This document shows positions 34,155 through 42,800 of a stretch of 64,000 nucleotides of DNA, piece after piece (the stretch's first letter is position 1; each line of letters starts with the position of its first letter). The notes beneath the pieces were generated by a model. The model saw nothing but the letters and a program-made list of their open reading frames with translations. It was not told the origin of the DNA and did no database searches. Source of the stretch: Roseiarcus sp963741405 (GTDB lineage Bacteria; Pseudomonadota; Alphaproteobacteria; Rhizobiales; Beijerinckiaceae); assembly GCA_963741405.1 (NCBI GenBank), contig CAVUHX010000005.1, positions 86,105 through 150,104 of the forward strand, written 5' to 3'. The position numbers and the translations under genes are program-made.

Positions 34155-35371
34155 CAGCGCATCACGACCGGCGCAATGAAAGCCGCCTCTCCACGACTGG
34201 AGACTATGAGCGGGAGGCCGAGCAGACGCGCCGCCGGCTTGCCGACAACCTCGACGAACTCAGCGACCGCCTGACGCCAGGGCAGGTGTTCGACGAGATG
34301 CTGACCTATTCGCGCGCCGGGGGCGGCACGTTCTTCCGCGCTTTCAGCAACGCGATGCGGGAAAATCCGCTGCCGAGCCTGCTGATCGGCGCCGGCTGCA
34401 TGATGTTCCTGTCGGAAAAGATGGGCCTCCGCGCCGGCGCCTGGGGAAACGGCGGCAGGCCGATGATGGCGACCGCGGATGATCCCTACGGATACGGCGC
34501 CTCCAGCGCATCGCCGGGGGTCGTGGACGCGGCGGGACGCATGGCGAATCCGGCTGGGCGCATGACCGGGTCGGCGGCGTCGAGCGCGCGCTCGGCTGCG
34601 GCCTCGGTCCAGTCGGGGCTCGCGAGCGCAGCCGAGGCGGCCAGCCGCCAGACGTCGAACGCGACGGGCGCCGTCGCCGACACGATGAGGCGGACCGCGG
34701 CGACGGTCGGCGACACCGCCTCGGGCGCTGCCGATGCGGTTCGCGGGACAGCCCATGACCTGCGCGATCAGGCTTCCGCCGCGATCGACCAGGCCCGGCG
34801 CGGTGCGCAGAACGCGGCAGGCTCCGTGCGCGACACGGCGGCGTCGGTGACCGGCGCCATCGCGGACACGGCGTCCTCGATGAGCGGCGCATTGGCGGAT
34901 ACGGCGTCGTCGGTCGGCGGAACGATTGCGGATACGGCGAGCCGCACGCGGCGGCAGGCAGCCGACGTCGTCAGGCAAGGGCGCGACAGCGCCGCCTCCT
35001 TCGTCACAGAGCAGCCGCTGCTCTGCGCGGCGATCGGAATCGCGGTCGGCGCCGCGCTCGCCAGCCTCCTGCCCTCGACCGAGACGGAGGACAAGCTGAT
35101 GGGCGAAACCAGCGACGCGGTGAAGGGCGCCGCCGGCCAGGCCGGTTCCGATGCGCTGGAAAGCGCGAAGACCGTGGCGAGCAAGGTCGCGGACCGGACT
35201 CAGACCGCGGTCAGGGAGGCGGTCAAGGAAGAGGGCCTGTCGCCTGGCGCCGTCGCCGACGCGGCGCGCAATCTCGGCGAAGGCATGAAGCAGGGCGCCC
35301 AGAGCGCGATGGAGCAGCCAATGACCGGGACGGGGCCGCAGGAGGGCGCTTCCGGCTCGAGCCGCGGCTGA
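34151..35371 (+). CDS. DUF3618 protein with long alanine-rich LEA-like repeat region
   Basis: The 406-residue protein opens with the DUF3618 motif (EREAEQTRRRLADNLDELSD) and a glycine-rich hydrophobic patch (NPLPSLLIGAGCMMFL). Residues 110-290 are an Ala/Thr/Asp/Ser-rich helical array with recurring units such as GAIADTASSMSGALADTASS, resembling 11-residue LEA-type repeats. A second hydrophobic segment (LCAAIGIAVGAALASLLP) follows, then an Ala/Lys-rich tail (SDALESAKTVASKVADRTQT). Related repeat proteins are linked to desiccation or nutrient stress; here that is inference. Confidence 0.8.
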   Translation: MTAHHDRRNESRLSTTGDYEREAEQTRRRLADNLDELSDRLTPGQVFDEMLTYSRAGGGTFFRAFSNAMRENPLPSLLIGAGCMMFLSEKMGLRAGAWGNGGRPMMATADDPYGYGASSASPGVVDAAGRMANPAGRMTGSAASSARSAAASVQSGLASAAEAASRQTSNATGAVADTMRRTAATVGDTASGAADAVRGTAHDLRDQASAAIDQARRGAQNAAGSVRDTAASVTGAIADTASSMSGALADTASSVGGTIADTASRTRRQAADVVRQGRDSAASFVTEQPLLCAAIGIAVGAALASLLPSTETEDKLMGETSDAVKGAAGQAGSDALESAKTVASKVADRTQTAVREAVKEEGLSPGAVADAARNLGEGMKQGAQSAMEQPMTGTGPQEGASGSSRG

Positions 35372-35388
35372 ACGAGGGGAGGGGCCCG

Positions 35389-36423
35389 GTGCCGGAGCGA
35401 CGCCTGCTGTTGCCGCTCCTGGCTTACGGGGCCTTGAGCGTCGTCGCCTTCGCGCGTCGCGGCGAGCTTCGCCATCCCGTACGCGAGCCGCGCGCTGCGG
35501 CGGGCGGGCAGCCGCGGCATGCCGGACGATCCGACGACAGCCGGGCGCATGAGCGCGGACGCGGGCGGCGCGCCGCAGCGCCCTGGGATATTCCCTGGCG
35601 CGGCTGGAAAGACATCCTCTGGCGGACCTATGAAGGGATCAACGACAACCGCCTCCTCGCGGTGGCGGCGGGTGTCGTCTTTTACAGTCTGCTCGCGCTC
35701 TTCCCTGCGATCGCGGCTTTCGTGTCCCTCTACGGGCTTTTTGCCGACCCGCATTCCATCGACTCGCAGGTGTCTTCAATGGCCGGGGTTCTGCCGGCCG
35801 GCGGGGTTGACCTCCTGCATCAAGAGTTGCGCCGCCTCATCTCCAATAAGGGCGCGAGCCTCAGCACCGGATTCGTCGTCAGCCTCCTGTTCGCGCTGTG
35901 GAGCGCCAACGCCGGCATGAAGTCGATCATCGACGCGCTGAACGTCGCCTATGACGAGGAGGAAAGACGAAGTTTCATCCGGCTGAACCTCGTCTCGCTG
36001 CTTTACACTGTCATCGCCATGGCGGCGCTCGCCACGGCGATCGGCGCGGTCGTCGTGGCGCCGATCGTCCTCGGCGCCATGGGGCTTGGCGGTGTCGCTG
36101 GCGCCTTGGTCGCCTACGCGAGGTGGCCCGCGCTGCTCGTCCTCGTCATTGTCGGACTCGCGGCCGGATACCGGTACCTGCCCTGCCGGCGCGAGCCGCG
36201 CTGGCAGTGGCTCTCCGTGGGAAGCGTCGTGGCGACCCTCGCCTGGTTTGCCGGCTCGCTGCTGTTCTCCTGGTACATCGCCAATTTCGGCCACTACAAC
36301 GTGACCTACGGCTCGCTCGGCGCCGCCGTCGGCATGATGATGTGGATGTGGATCTCGATGGTCGTGATCCTGGTCGGCGCCCAGCTGAACGCTGAAATCG
36401 AGCATCAGACCGGGCGCGACTGA
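35389..36423 (+). CDS. YihY/BrkB-family inner membrane protein
   Basis: The 344-residue protein has six membrane helices and the family block NDNRLLAVAAGVVFYSLLAL, plus NVAYDEEERRSFIRLNLVS and SWYIANFGHYNVTYGSLGA. The family was once called ribonuclease BN, but that activity belongs to another protein; its function is still uncertain (transport or envelope integrity). The first 65 residues are Arg/Ala-rich and variable, and the GTG start at 35389 is provisional. It is the last gene of the envelope cluster beginning at 33049. Confidence 0.87.
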   Translation: MPERRLLLPLLAYGALSVVAFARRGELRHPVREPRAAAGGQPRHAGRSDDSRAHERGRGRRAAAPWDIPWRGWKDILWRTYEGINDNRLLAVAAGVVFYSLLALFPAIAAFVSLYGLFADPHSIDSQVSSMAGVLPAGGVDLLHQELRRLISNKGASLSTGFVVSLLFALWSANAGMKSIIDALNVAYDEEERRSFIRLNLVSLLYTVIAMAALATAIGAVVVAPIVLGAMGLGGVAGALVAYARWPALLVLVIVGLAAGYRYLPCRREPRWQWLSVGSVVATLAWFAGSLLFSWYIANFGHYNVTYGSLGAAVGMMMWMWISMVVILVGAQLNAEIEHQTGRD

Positions 36424-36490
36424 CCTGTCGTGCTCGCGCCGGGCGACCGCGGCCGCCGTCGACCGTGCGCCGCCGGCGCATTTCACAGGA

Positions 36491-36991
36491 TCAGGCAGCC
36501 TTTCTGTTGATGGTCTTCATCGCGAGATCGGTCAACAGCTTGTCGGTCTTGATCTCCTCCTGCAGCGTCTCGTCGAGAAGTTTCGCGGCGTCCTCCATGC
36601 CGAGCTGACGCGCCCAGCTCTTCAGCGTGCCGTAGCGGGCGATCTCGTAATGCTCGACGGTCTGGGCGGAGGCGGCGAGCCCGGCGTCGAGCGCGTCCTC
36701 GCCCTTGAACTCGTCCATCATCTCCTTGGCCTCGTCGATGATCCCGATGATCGCCTCGCAGGTCTTGCCGCGGGCGGGGCGGCCCATCGATTCGAAGATC
36801 TCGTTCAGGCGCTCGACCTGGCCCTCCGTCTCGTCGCGATGTTTCTCGAACGCCTGCTTGAGCTCGGGAGAGGTCGCCTCCTTGGCCATCTTCGGCAGGG
36901 CCCGCAGGATCTGCTTCTCGGCGAAATAGATGTCCTTGAGCGTCTCCGTGAAGAGATCCTCGAGAGGGTTGGCGGATTTGCGACTCGGCAT
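36491..36991 (-). CDS. YciE/YciF-like ferritin-like protein (DUF892)
   Basis: The 166-residue four-helix protein matches DUF892: NPLEDLFTETLKDIYFAEKQ, LKQAFEKHRDETEGQVERL, then EHYEIARYGTLKSWARQLG. Glu and His residues sit at the positions of the ferritin-like di-iron site (E in LFTE and AEKQ, H and E in KHRDET and EHYE). Homologues are induced by osmotic or general stress. It converges with the YihY-type gene. The ATG at 36991 has a GGAG-like site upstream. Confidence 0.92.
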   Translation of the reverse strand: MPSRKSANPLEDLFTETLKDIYFAEKQILRALPKMAKEATSPELKQAFEKHRDETEGQVERLNEIFESMGRPARGKTCEAIIGIIDEAKEMMDEFKGEDALDAGLAASAQTVEHYEIARYGTLKSWARQLGMEDAAKLLDETLQEEIKTDKLLTDLAMKTINRKAA

Positions 36992-37173
36992 GGTGCGCTC
37001 CTTGGCGTTGCAACGCGGGAGAACCGCCGGCGCTGACGATGGTTCCGCCGGAGCGCGCCATCGGGTAAAGCCGCCTCAAAGCCGTCATCGCGAGTGAAGC
37101 GAAGCGATCCATGGCGCCGCGCGCTCTTCGGCGCTCGACCGATAGACGAACGACGGCAACATCGAGGGACGCG

Positions 37174-37659
37174 ATGCGTGTGCTTGCCGAGGCATTTCGA
37201 TTGCGCAGGCGGGCGCTTGCGTTCGCCCTGGCGACGGCCTGGCTTTGCGCCGGGCAGGCGCAGGCCGACGTCGAAGCCGACAAGGCCGCGATCGCGGCGC
37301 GGCTCGAGGCTTTCGCCGCGGCGTTCAACGCGCGCGACGCGGCGGGCGCCTGCGCGATCTTCGCGCCCGACCTGATCTCGACCATGCGCGGCCGGGCGGA
37401 CAACGATCGCGACGCGGTCTGCAAGCGGATCGCCAAAACGCTCGCCGACCGCGGCGTGGAGATGCGCTATTCGCCCGACATCGAGGAGATCATCGTGAGC
37501 GGCGACCTCGCCGTCGTCCGGCTGGTGTGGAACGTCTCCATCCGCCGCGGCCCAACGCCGGCGATGAGCAAGGAGCCCGGCCTCGACGTCTTCCGGCGGC
37601 AGCCGGACGGCCGATGGGCGATCAGCCGGTTCCTGGCGTTCTCCAACGCGCCGGACTGA
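37174..37659 (+). CDS. Exported SnoaL/DUF4440-like protein
   Basis: The 161-residue protein has a signal peptide (RRRALAFALATAWLCAGQAQA). Its NTF2-like domain has AAIAARLEAFAAAFNARDAA, VSGDLAVVRLVWNVSI and a terminal DVFRRQPDGRWAISRFLAF, the classic SnoaL/DUF4440 ending. Such domains form cone-shaped ligand pockets; some are enzymes, many are not. The catalytic identity cannot be read from the sequence. The upstream 100 bases contain a gtcatcgcgagtgaagcgaa string of the kind seen in dispersed intergenic repeats. Confidence 0.82.
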   Translation: MRVLAEAFRLRRRALAFALATAWLCAGQAQADVEADKAAIAARLEAFAAAFNARDAAGACAIFAPDLISTMRGRADNDRDAVCKRIAKTLADRGVEMRYSPDIEEIIVSGDLAVVRLVWNVSIRRGPTPAMSKEPGLDVFRRQPDGRWAISRFLAFSNAPD

Positions 37660-37680
37660 GCGGCGCCGCTGGCGCGCGCC

Positions 37681-38689
37681 TCACACGTGTCCGCCCTTGG
37701 CTCGCGCCGTCACGTCGATCAGGTCGACGATGTGCTGCGCCGCGCCGCCGAGCGCGATCACCGGCCTCTCCAGCGCCAGCGTCAGCTCGCGGTTGAGGCC
37801 GAAAGCCGGCGGGCCGAGGATGCATCGCCACGCTTCGATGTCCTGGGCGCTGGCGCGCTTTTTCGTGTCGGCGAAATCGAGCATCGCGCAAGTGCAGATG
37901 AGGTTGTGGTTGCAGCGGATGTCGAACTTGACCTCCGCCTGCGCCGTCGACGGCTAGAGGATCTGGGCGCGGGCAGCGTCGAATACTGGATCGCCGGCAG
38001 CGCGTCGAACGGCACATAGGGCACGACGTCGAGGACGATAGTTGATCAGTCGATAGTCCGCGACCGTTGCGGCGTAGGCGGCGGCCCAGGCGTGATCGCC
38101 GGTGCGCGGCGACGCGAACAGGCAGGCGCTCGCCCGGTCGCCGAGCAGCCTGGCGACGTCGAAGCTGAGATAGGTCGCGATCGCCGATCCGAGGCTGTGC
38201 CCGCAGACGGCTGCCGTTCCGGCCGCGCCGACGACGGTCGCAATCCCGTCGGCCGCCTTGGTCCCGACCTGGATGCCGGTGAGGCCGACCAGCGTCATGC
38301 TGTCGTAGATGCCGAAGAAGCCCATCTCCACTTTCGCTCCCGGCGCCGCCGGCGTCGGGCGCGGAACGAAATCCGCGTCGATCACCCATTCGGCGAAGCC
38401 GTTCGTCCCGCGAACGGCGGCGGCGTAGCGGTTCGGATCCTGTCTGGTTGCGGGCCAGAAACCCATAGAAGACAGTCGGCCCGAGCTGGACCGTCAGCGG
38501 GACGCCCGGAGCGACGGCGGAGGGATCAGGCAGGATCGAATCCTGCGCGAGCAGATGGCCGACGACGTCCCATCCCGCCGCGGCGATCCTCGGCTCGTCG
38601 TGCGGCGTGATCGAGCCCGGCACAACCATGCCCTCGGCGAAGGCGACGAGAAAACCATAATCGACGGCGTCCTGGTCGGTGATCGGCAT
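37681..38689 (-). pseudogene. Class-3-type lipase family protein, frameshifted
   Basis: Three minus-strand frames assemble into one protein. MPITDQDAVDYGFLVAFAEG opens at 38689; QDPNRYAAAVRGTNGFAEW follows in the next frame. That frame contains the nucleophile elbow CGHSLGSAIA and SPRTGDHAWAAAY, and the ending LTLALERPVIALGG and HIVDLIDV lies in 37681-37884. The GHSLG elbow preceded by a RGT block is the class 3 (fungal-type) lipase pattern. At least two frame changes (near 38450 and 38040) and a stop near 37955 separate the parts. No signal peptide is visible. Confidence 0.75.
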
Positions 38690-38710
38690 GGGGCGGTCCT
38701 CCTGAGATTA

Positions 38711-38775
38711 CCCTTCTCCCCTTGCGGGAGAAGGTGGCCCGAAGGGCCGGATGAGGGGTCGCGCCGCTGGCGCAA
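38711..38775. repeat. Dispersed repeat, second copy (gagaaggtggcccgaagg family)
   Basis: The core gagaaggtggcccgaagg plus gccggatga is shared with 336-440, preceded here by the inverted pair cttctccc/gggagaag. It lies between the lipase start and the SLATT gene end and supplies spurious C-terminal codons in the shifted SLATT frame. Confidence 0.65.
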
Positions 38776-38787
38776 CGCGCGCCTGCG

Positions 38788-39692
38788 CTATTGACCTTGT
38801 TGTGACTGCTGTCCCTGCTGCGCGGGCAGCTGATGCTGCATGCCGAGCATCTGCGGCAGCCACGCCTTGTGCTCGCTTTCGAGCAGGTCCTCCGTCGTCA
38901 TGACGAGGTCGGCGAGGCTCATCGGGCTTCCCTGTCGAGCCCGAGAATCGCTCGAGGCTCGACTGCGTCGCCGCGTAGCTCGCGATCAGATACTTGCGCC
39001 GGTCGATAAGGCCATAGGCCGCGATCGAAGCCGCGATCGTCGTCATTGCGCCGATCCACGGCGCAAAGTGCTGCGCCCAGGCGCCGAGCGCGCCGAAGAC
39101 GACCGCCAGAAGGCCGGCCGCGAAAGCGACCCACCAGAGCATGTCGGACGCCTTCTGGTTTCTCGCCCGCGCGTCCCTGTAATACGTGATCTGGTCCTGA
39201 ATTCGCGCCGCAATGTACCAGTCCTTGTCATCGGGGACGGACGGTTCGCGCTTGTCGCCGCCCGACGTCCGGGACTGGATCGTCGGCGCGCACGAGGCCT
39301 TGTCACTCGCCTGCTTGGCGATCGCGCTCGCGTTGGCTGCGAGAGCCTTCGCCGCGTCCGCGTCGGCGACAGCGTAGGCGCCGGCGCGCGCGGCGTAACG
39401 GAAACACTCGGACTTGATTCCCTCGGCCGTCGCCCGCGCCTGGATCCATTGGACCTCGTCGCCCGTCCCGACGAACTGCCGCCCGAGGAAAGCGCCGACC
39501 GCCGAGGCGACCATCGCGGCGAGCGAGACCGCGGGCGCTCCAGGGATCGGACGCAACCGCGGCCAGGGCGCCGAAGCACAGCGGCGGCGATGACCAGAGC
39601 AACGCCGCGAGGTTCCACCGCTCGGTCGCGCTCTGCAGGTCGCGCGCCGCCTTCGCCCAACCGCGATAGGCGTTCCAGGCTTGTCTCAGCAT
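38788..39692 (-). pseudogene. SLATT-domain (DUF4231-like) two-helix membrane protein, frameshifted
   Basis: The start at 39692 reads MLRQAWNAYRGWAKAARDLQ, then a first hydrophobic stretch. Near 39555 the frame changes and continues IPGAPAVSLAAMVASAVGAF, then WYIAARIQDQITYYRDARAR, the paired helices DMLWWVAFAAGLLAVVFGAL and IGAMTTIAASIAAYGLI, and SYAATQSSLER. Another shift near 38945 leads to MSLADLVMTTEDLLESEHKA and the Gln-rich end at 38788. This is the DUF4231/SLATT layout, predicted pore-forming effectors of nucleotide-linked conflict systems. It is 147 nt downstream of the TIR-STAND-WD40 gene and on the same strand, so the two probably act together. Confidence 0.75.
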
Positions 39693-39839
39693 GGGGCATT
39701 TCCGCTGCGCGGCTTTGTGTCGGCGATTGTCATGCGACCCTTCTTCCCGCGCCGGACAAGAGCCTGCCCGTTGACGAAGACACAATGGAGAGGGGCGACA
39801 GGAATTGCCGCGCGGCCGATCCGGATAGGGCGTCGTCGG

Positions 39840-42800
39840 TCATTTGTTGTCCTGCGCTGTTGTAGCAGCCGCGTCCGAAAGGTCCGGCGGCGGCGGGTCG
39901 GTGACGCAGATCGGTCGGTCGAAAGTCAGCGGATATTGGGTCACGCCGTCGAGGCTGACCGGGTCCGGCCCGTCGTGCACGCGCAAATAGGCGCAGGCGA
40001 CCTGAAGGATATTGCCGGGCGGAATTCCGCCTGACGTCCCAGATGCGCGCGGTCTTGTCCGCAGAGGCGGTGACGACGCGCTTGCCGTCCGGGCTGAAGG
40101 CGGCGGAAACAACAGAGCCATCATGACCTTTGAGCGGGGCGATCTGGGTTCCGGTCTCGGGGTCCCAGACGCGCGCGGTCTTGTCATCAGAGGCGGTGAC
40201 GACGCGCTTGCCGTCCGGGCTGAAGGCGGCGGAAACAACAGATCCCATCATGGCCTTTGAGCGAGCGATCTGGGTTCCGGTCTCGGGGTCCCAGACGCGC
40301 GCGGTCTTGTCCCAGGAGGCGGTGACGACGCGCTTGCCGTCCGGGCTGAAGGCGGCGGAAACAACAGAGCCCATCATGGCCTTTGAGCAGAGCGATCTGG
40401 GTTCCGGTCTCGGGGTCCCAGACGCGCGCGGTCTTGTCCTCAGAGGCGGTGACGACGCGCTTGCCGTCCGGGCTGAAGGCGGCGGAAACAACAGAGTCAT
40501 CATGGCCTTTGAGCGGCGCGATCTCGGGTTCCGGTCTCGGCGTCCCAGACGCGCGCGGTCTTGTCATCGGAGGCGGTGACGACGCGCTTGCCGTCCGGGC
40601 TGAAGGCGGCGGAAACAACAGAGTCCATCATGGCCTTTGAGCAGAGCGATCTCGCGTTCCGGTCTCGGGGTCCCAGACGCGCGCGGTCTTGTCCGCAGGA
40701 GGCGGTGACGACGCGCTTGCCGTCCGGGCTGAAGGCGGCGGAAACAACAGAGTCCATCATGTCCTTTGAGCAGCGCGATCTGGCGTTCCGGTCTCGGCGT
40801 CCCAGACGCGCGCGGTCTTGTCATCAGAGGCGGTGACGACGCGCTTGCCGTCCGGGCTGAAGGCGGCGGAAACAACAGAGCCCATCATGGCCTTTGAGCA
40901 GGGCGATCTGGGTTCCGGTCTCGGCGTCCCAGACGCGCGCGGTCTTGTCATCAGAGGCGGTGACGACGCGCTTGCCGTCCGGGCTGAAGGCGGCGGAAAG
41001 AACAGAGTCCATCATGGCCTTTGAGCAGCGCGATCTGGCGTTCCGGTCTCGGCGTCCCAGACGCGCGCGGTGTTGTCCTCAGAGGCGGTGACGACGCGCT
41101 TGCCGTCCGGGCTGAAGGCGGCGGAAGCAACAGAGCCCATCATGACCTTTGAGCAGTCGCGATCTGCGTCCCGGTCTCGGCGTCCCAGACGCGCGCGGTC
41201 TTGTCCTCAGAGGCGGTGACGACGCGCTTGCCGTCCGGGCTGAAGGCGGCGGAAACAACAAAGCCCTCATGCCCTTTGAGCAGTAGCGATCTGGCGTTCC
41301 GGTCTCGGCGTCCCAGACGCGCGCGGTCTTGTCCGCAGAGGCGGTGACGACGCGCTTGCCGTCCGGGCTGAAGGCGGCGGAAGAACAACAGCCCTCATGC
41401 CTTTGAGCAGGGCGATCTGGGTTCCGGTCTCGGGGTCCCAGACGCGCGCGGTGTTGTCCGTCAGAGGCGGTGACGACGCGCTTGCCGTCCGGGCTGAAGG
41501 CGGCGGAAACAACAGAGCCATCATGGCCTTTGAGCAGAGCGATCTGGCGTTCCGGTCTCGGGGTCCCAGACGCGCGCGGTCTTGTCATCAGAGGCGGTGA
41601 CGACGCGCTTGCCGTCCGGGCTGAAGGCGGCGGAAAGAACAGAGCCATCATGTCCTTTGAGCAGAGCGATCTGGGTTCCGGTCTCGGGGTCCCAGACGCG
41701 CGCGGTCTTGTCCGCAGAGGCGGTGACGACGCGCTTGCCGTCCGGGCTGAAGGCGGCGGAAACGAACAGTGCCATCATGTCCTTTGAGCAGAGCGATCTG
41801 GGTTCCGGTCTCGGGGTCCCAGACGCGCGCGGTCTTGTCCTTAGAGGCGGTGACGACGCGCTTGCCGTCCGGGCTGAAGGCGGCGGAACCAACTGAGCCC
41901 ATCATGCCCTTTGAGAAGGCGCCGCTCCCGCAGGTTTGGAACGATCCGGCCGAGGGCGTCCAGGTTTCCGAAAGCTTCCGAGGCGCTATGCGAGCCTCGC
42001 CCCCACGCGGCCATGCCGCCAAAGCGAGTTTCGCCGCATTGACCGGATGCATATCGGCTTCGATATCTGCCAGCGCGGTCAGCGCAACGGACTGGTTCTG
42101 GATCGCTTCCCCGGCTTTTTGATCGGCCAGCGCCTTCTGTTTTCTTTCGTTCTCGCCCGCTTCTTTCGCCAATCGGGTCTGCGCATCGGCCATGCTGCGT
42201 TCGACCTGCGAATATATGCCGAAGCCGACAGCAGCTATCGCGAATAGGAGCGCGACAAGCGCTCCAAAGCGGGTTCGTCAACTCGCGCGTTGCTCCGACG
42301 CAGCGACATTTCTGGCCGCAAGTGCAAGCTTGTTCGCGTCTTCGATCTGCCGCGCCTGTGCCTCGTCGCGCTCGCGCTGGCGCTGCTCCGCTTCGGTTTT
42401 CTTCGCAGTCACATCGTCTTGAAAAGCCTTCTCGGAGGCGGCTACGAAGTCTCTGTCGGCTATTGAAAACCAGTCCGCGCGGCGTTCCGCCAGAGTCGTC
42501 GAACAGCTCGCGCTCCGCGCCGGCGGCGAGGTAGCTGGCCTTCCTCTCATCCGGCGCCGCGCTCCACTCCTTCGCCCGCTCCATCAATCGCGCCAGCCGG
42601 CGCACGTCGGCGGCGTTGGTCTTCAGCATGTCCTGAAGCCACGGCCATTGGGTGATGAGCGCCTCGTGGGCGAGTTCCGCATGGGTCGCGCCGACCGAGA
42701 CGAGCCGCCCATATTCGTCCTCGCCAAGTTTCTGCAGCAGCGCGCGCCGCGGCGGGTCGAAATCGTCGAGCGAGGCGCCGAGCCGCGTCGCGCCGCCGGT

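Noticed and set aside
35389..36423. Ribonuclease BN
   Set aside because: The old name for this membrane family is a misassignment; the protein has six membrane helices and no nuclease motif.
40030..41905. CRISPR-like periodic repeats
   Set aside because: Spacing is 126-129 nt with nearly the whole unit conserved, and the units encode WD40 blades; there are no variable spacers.
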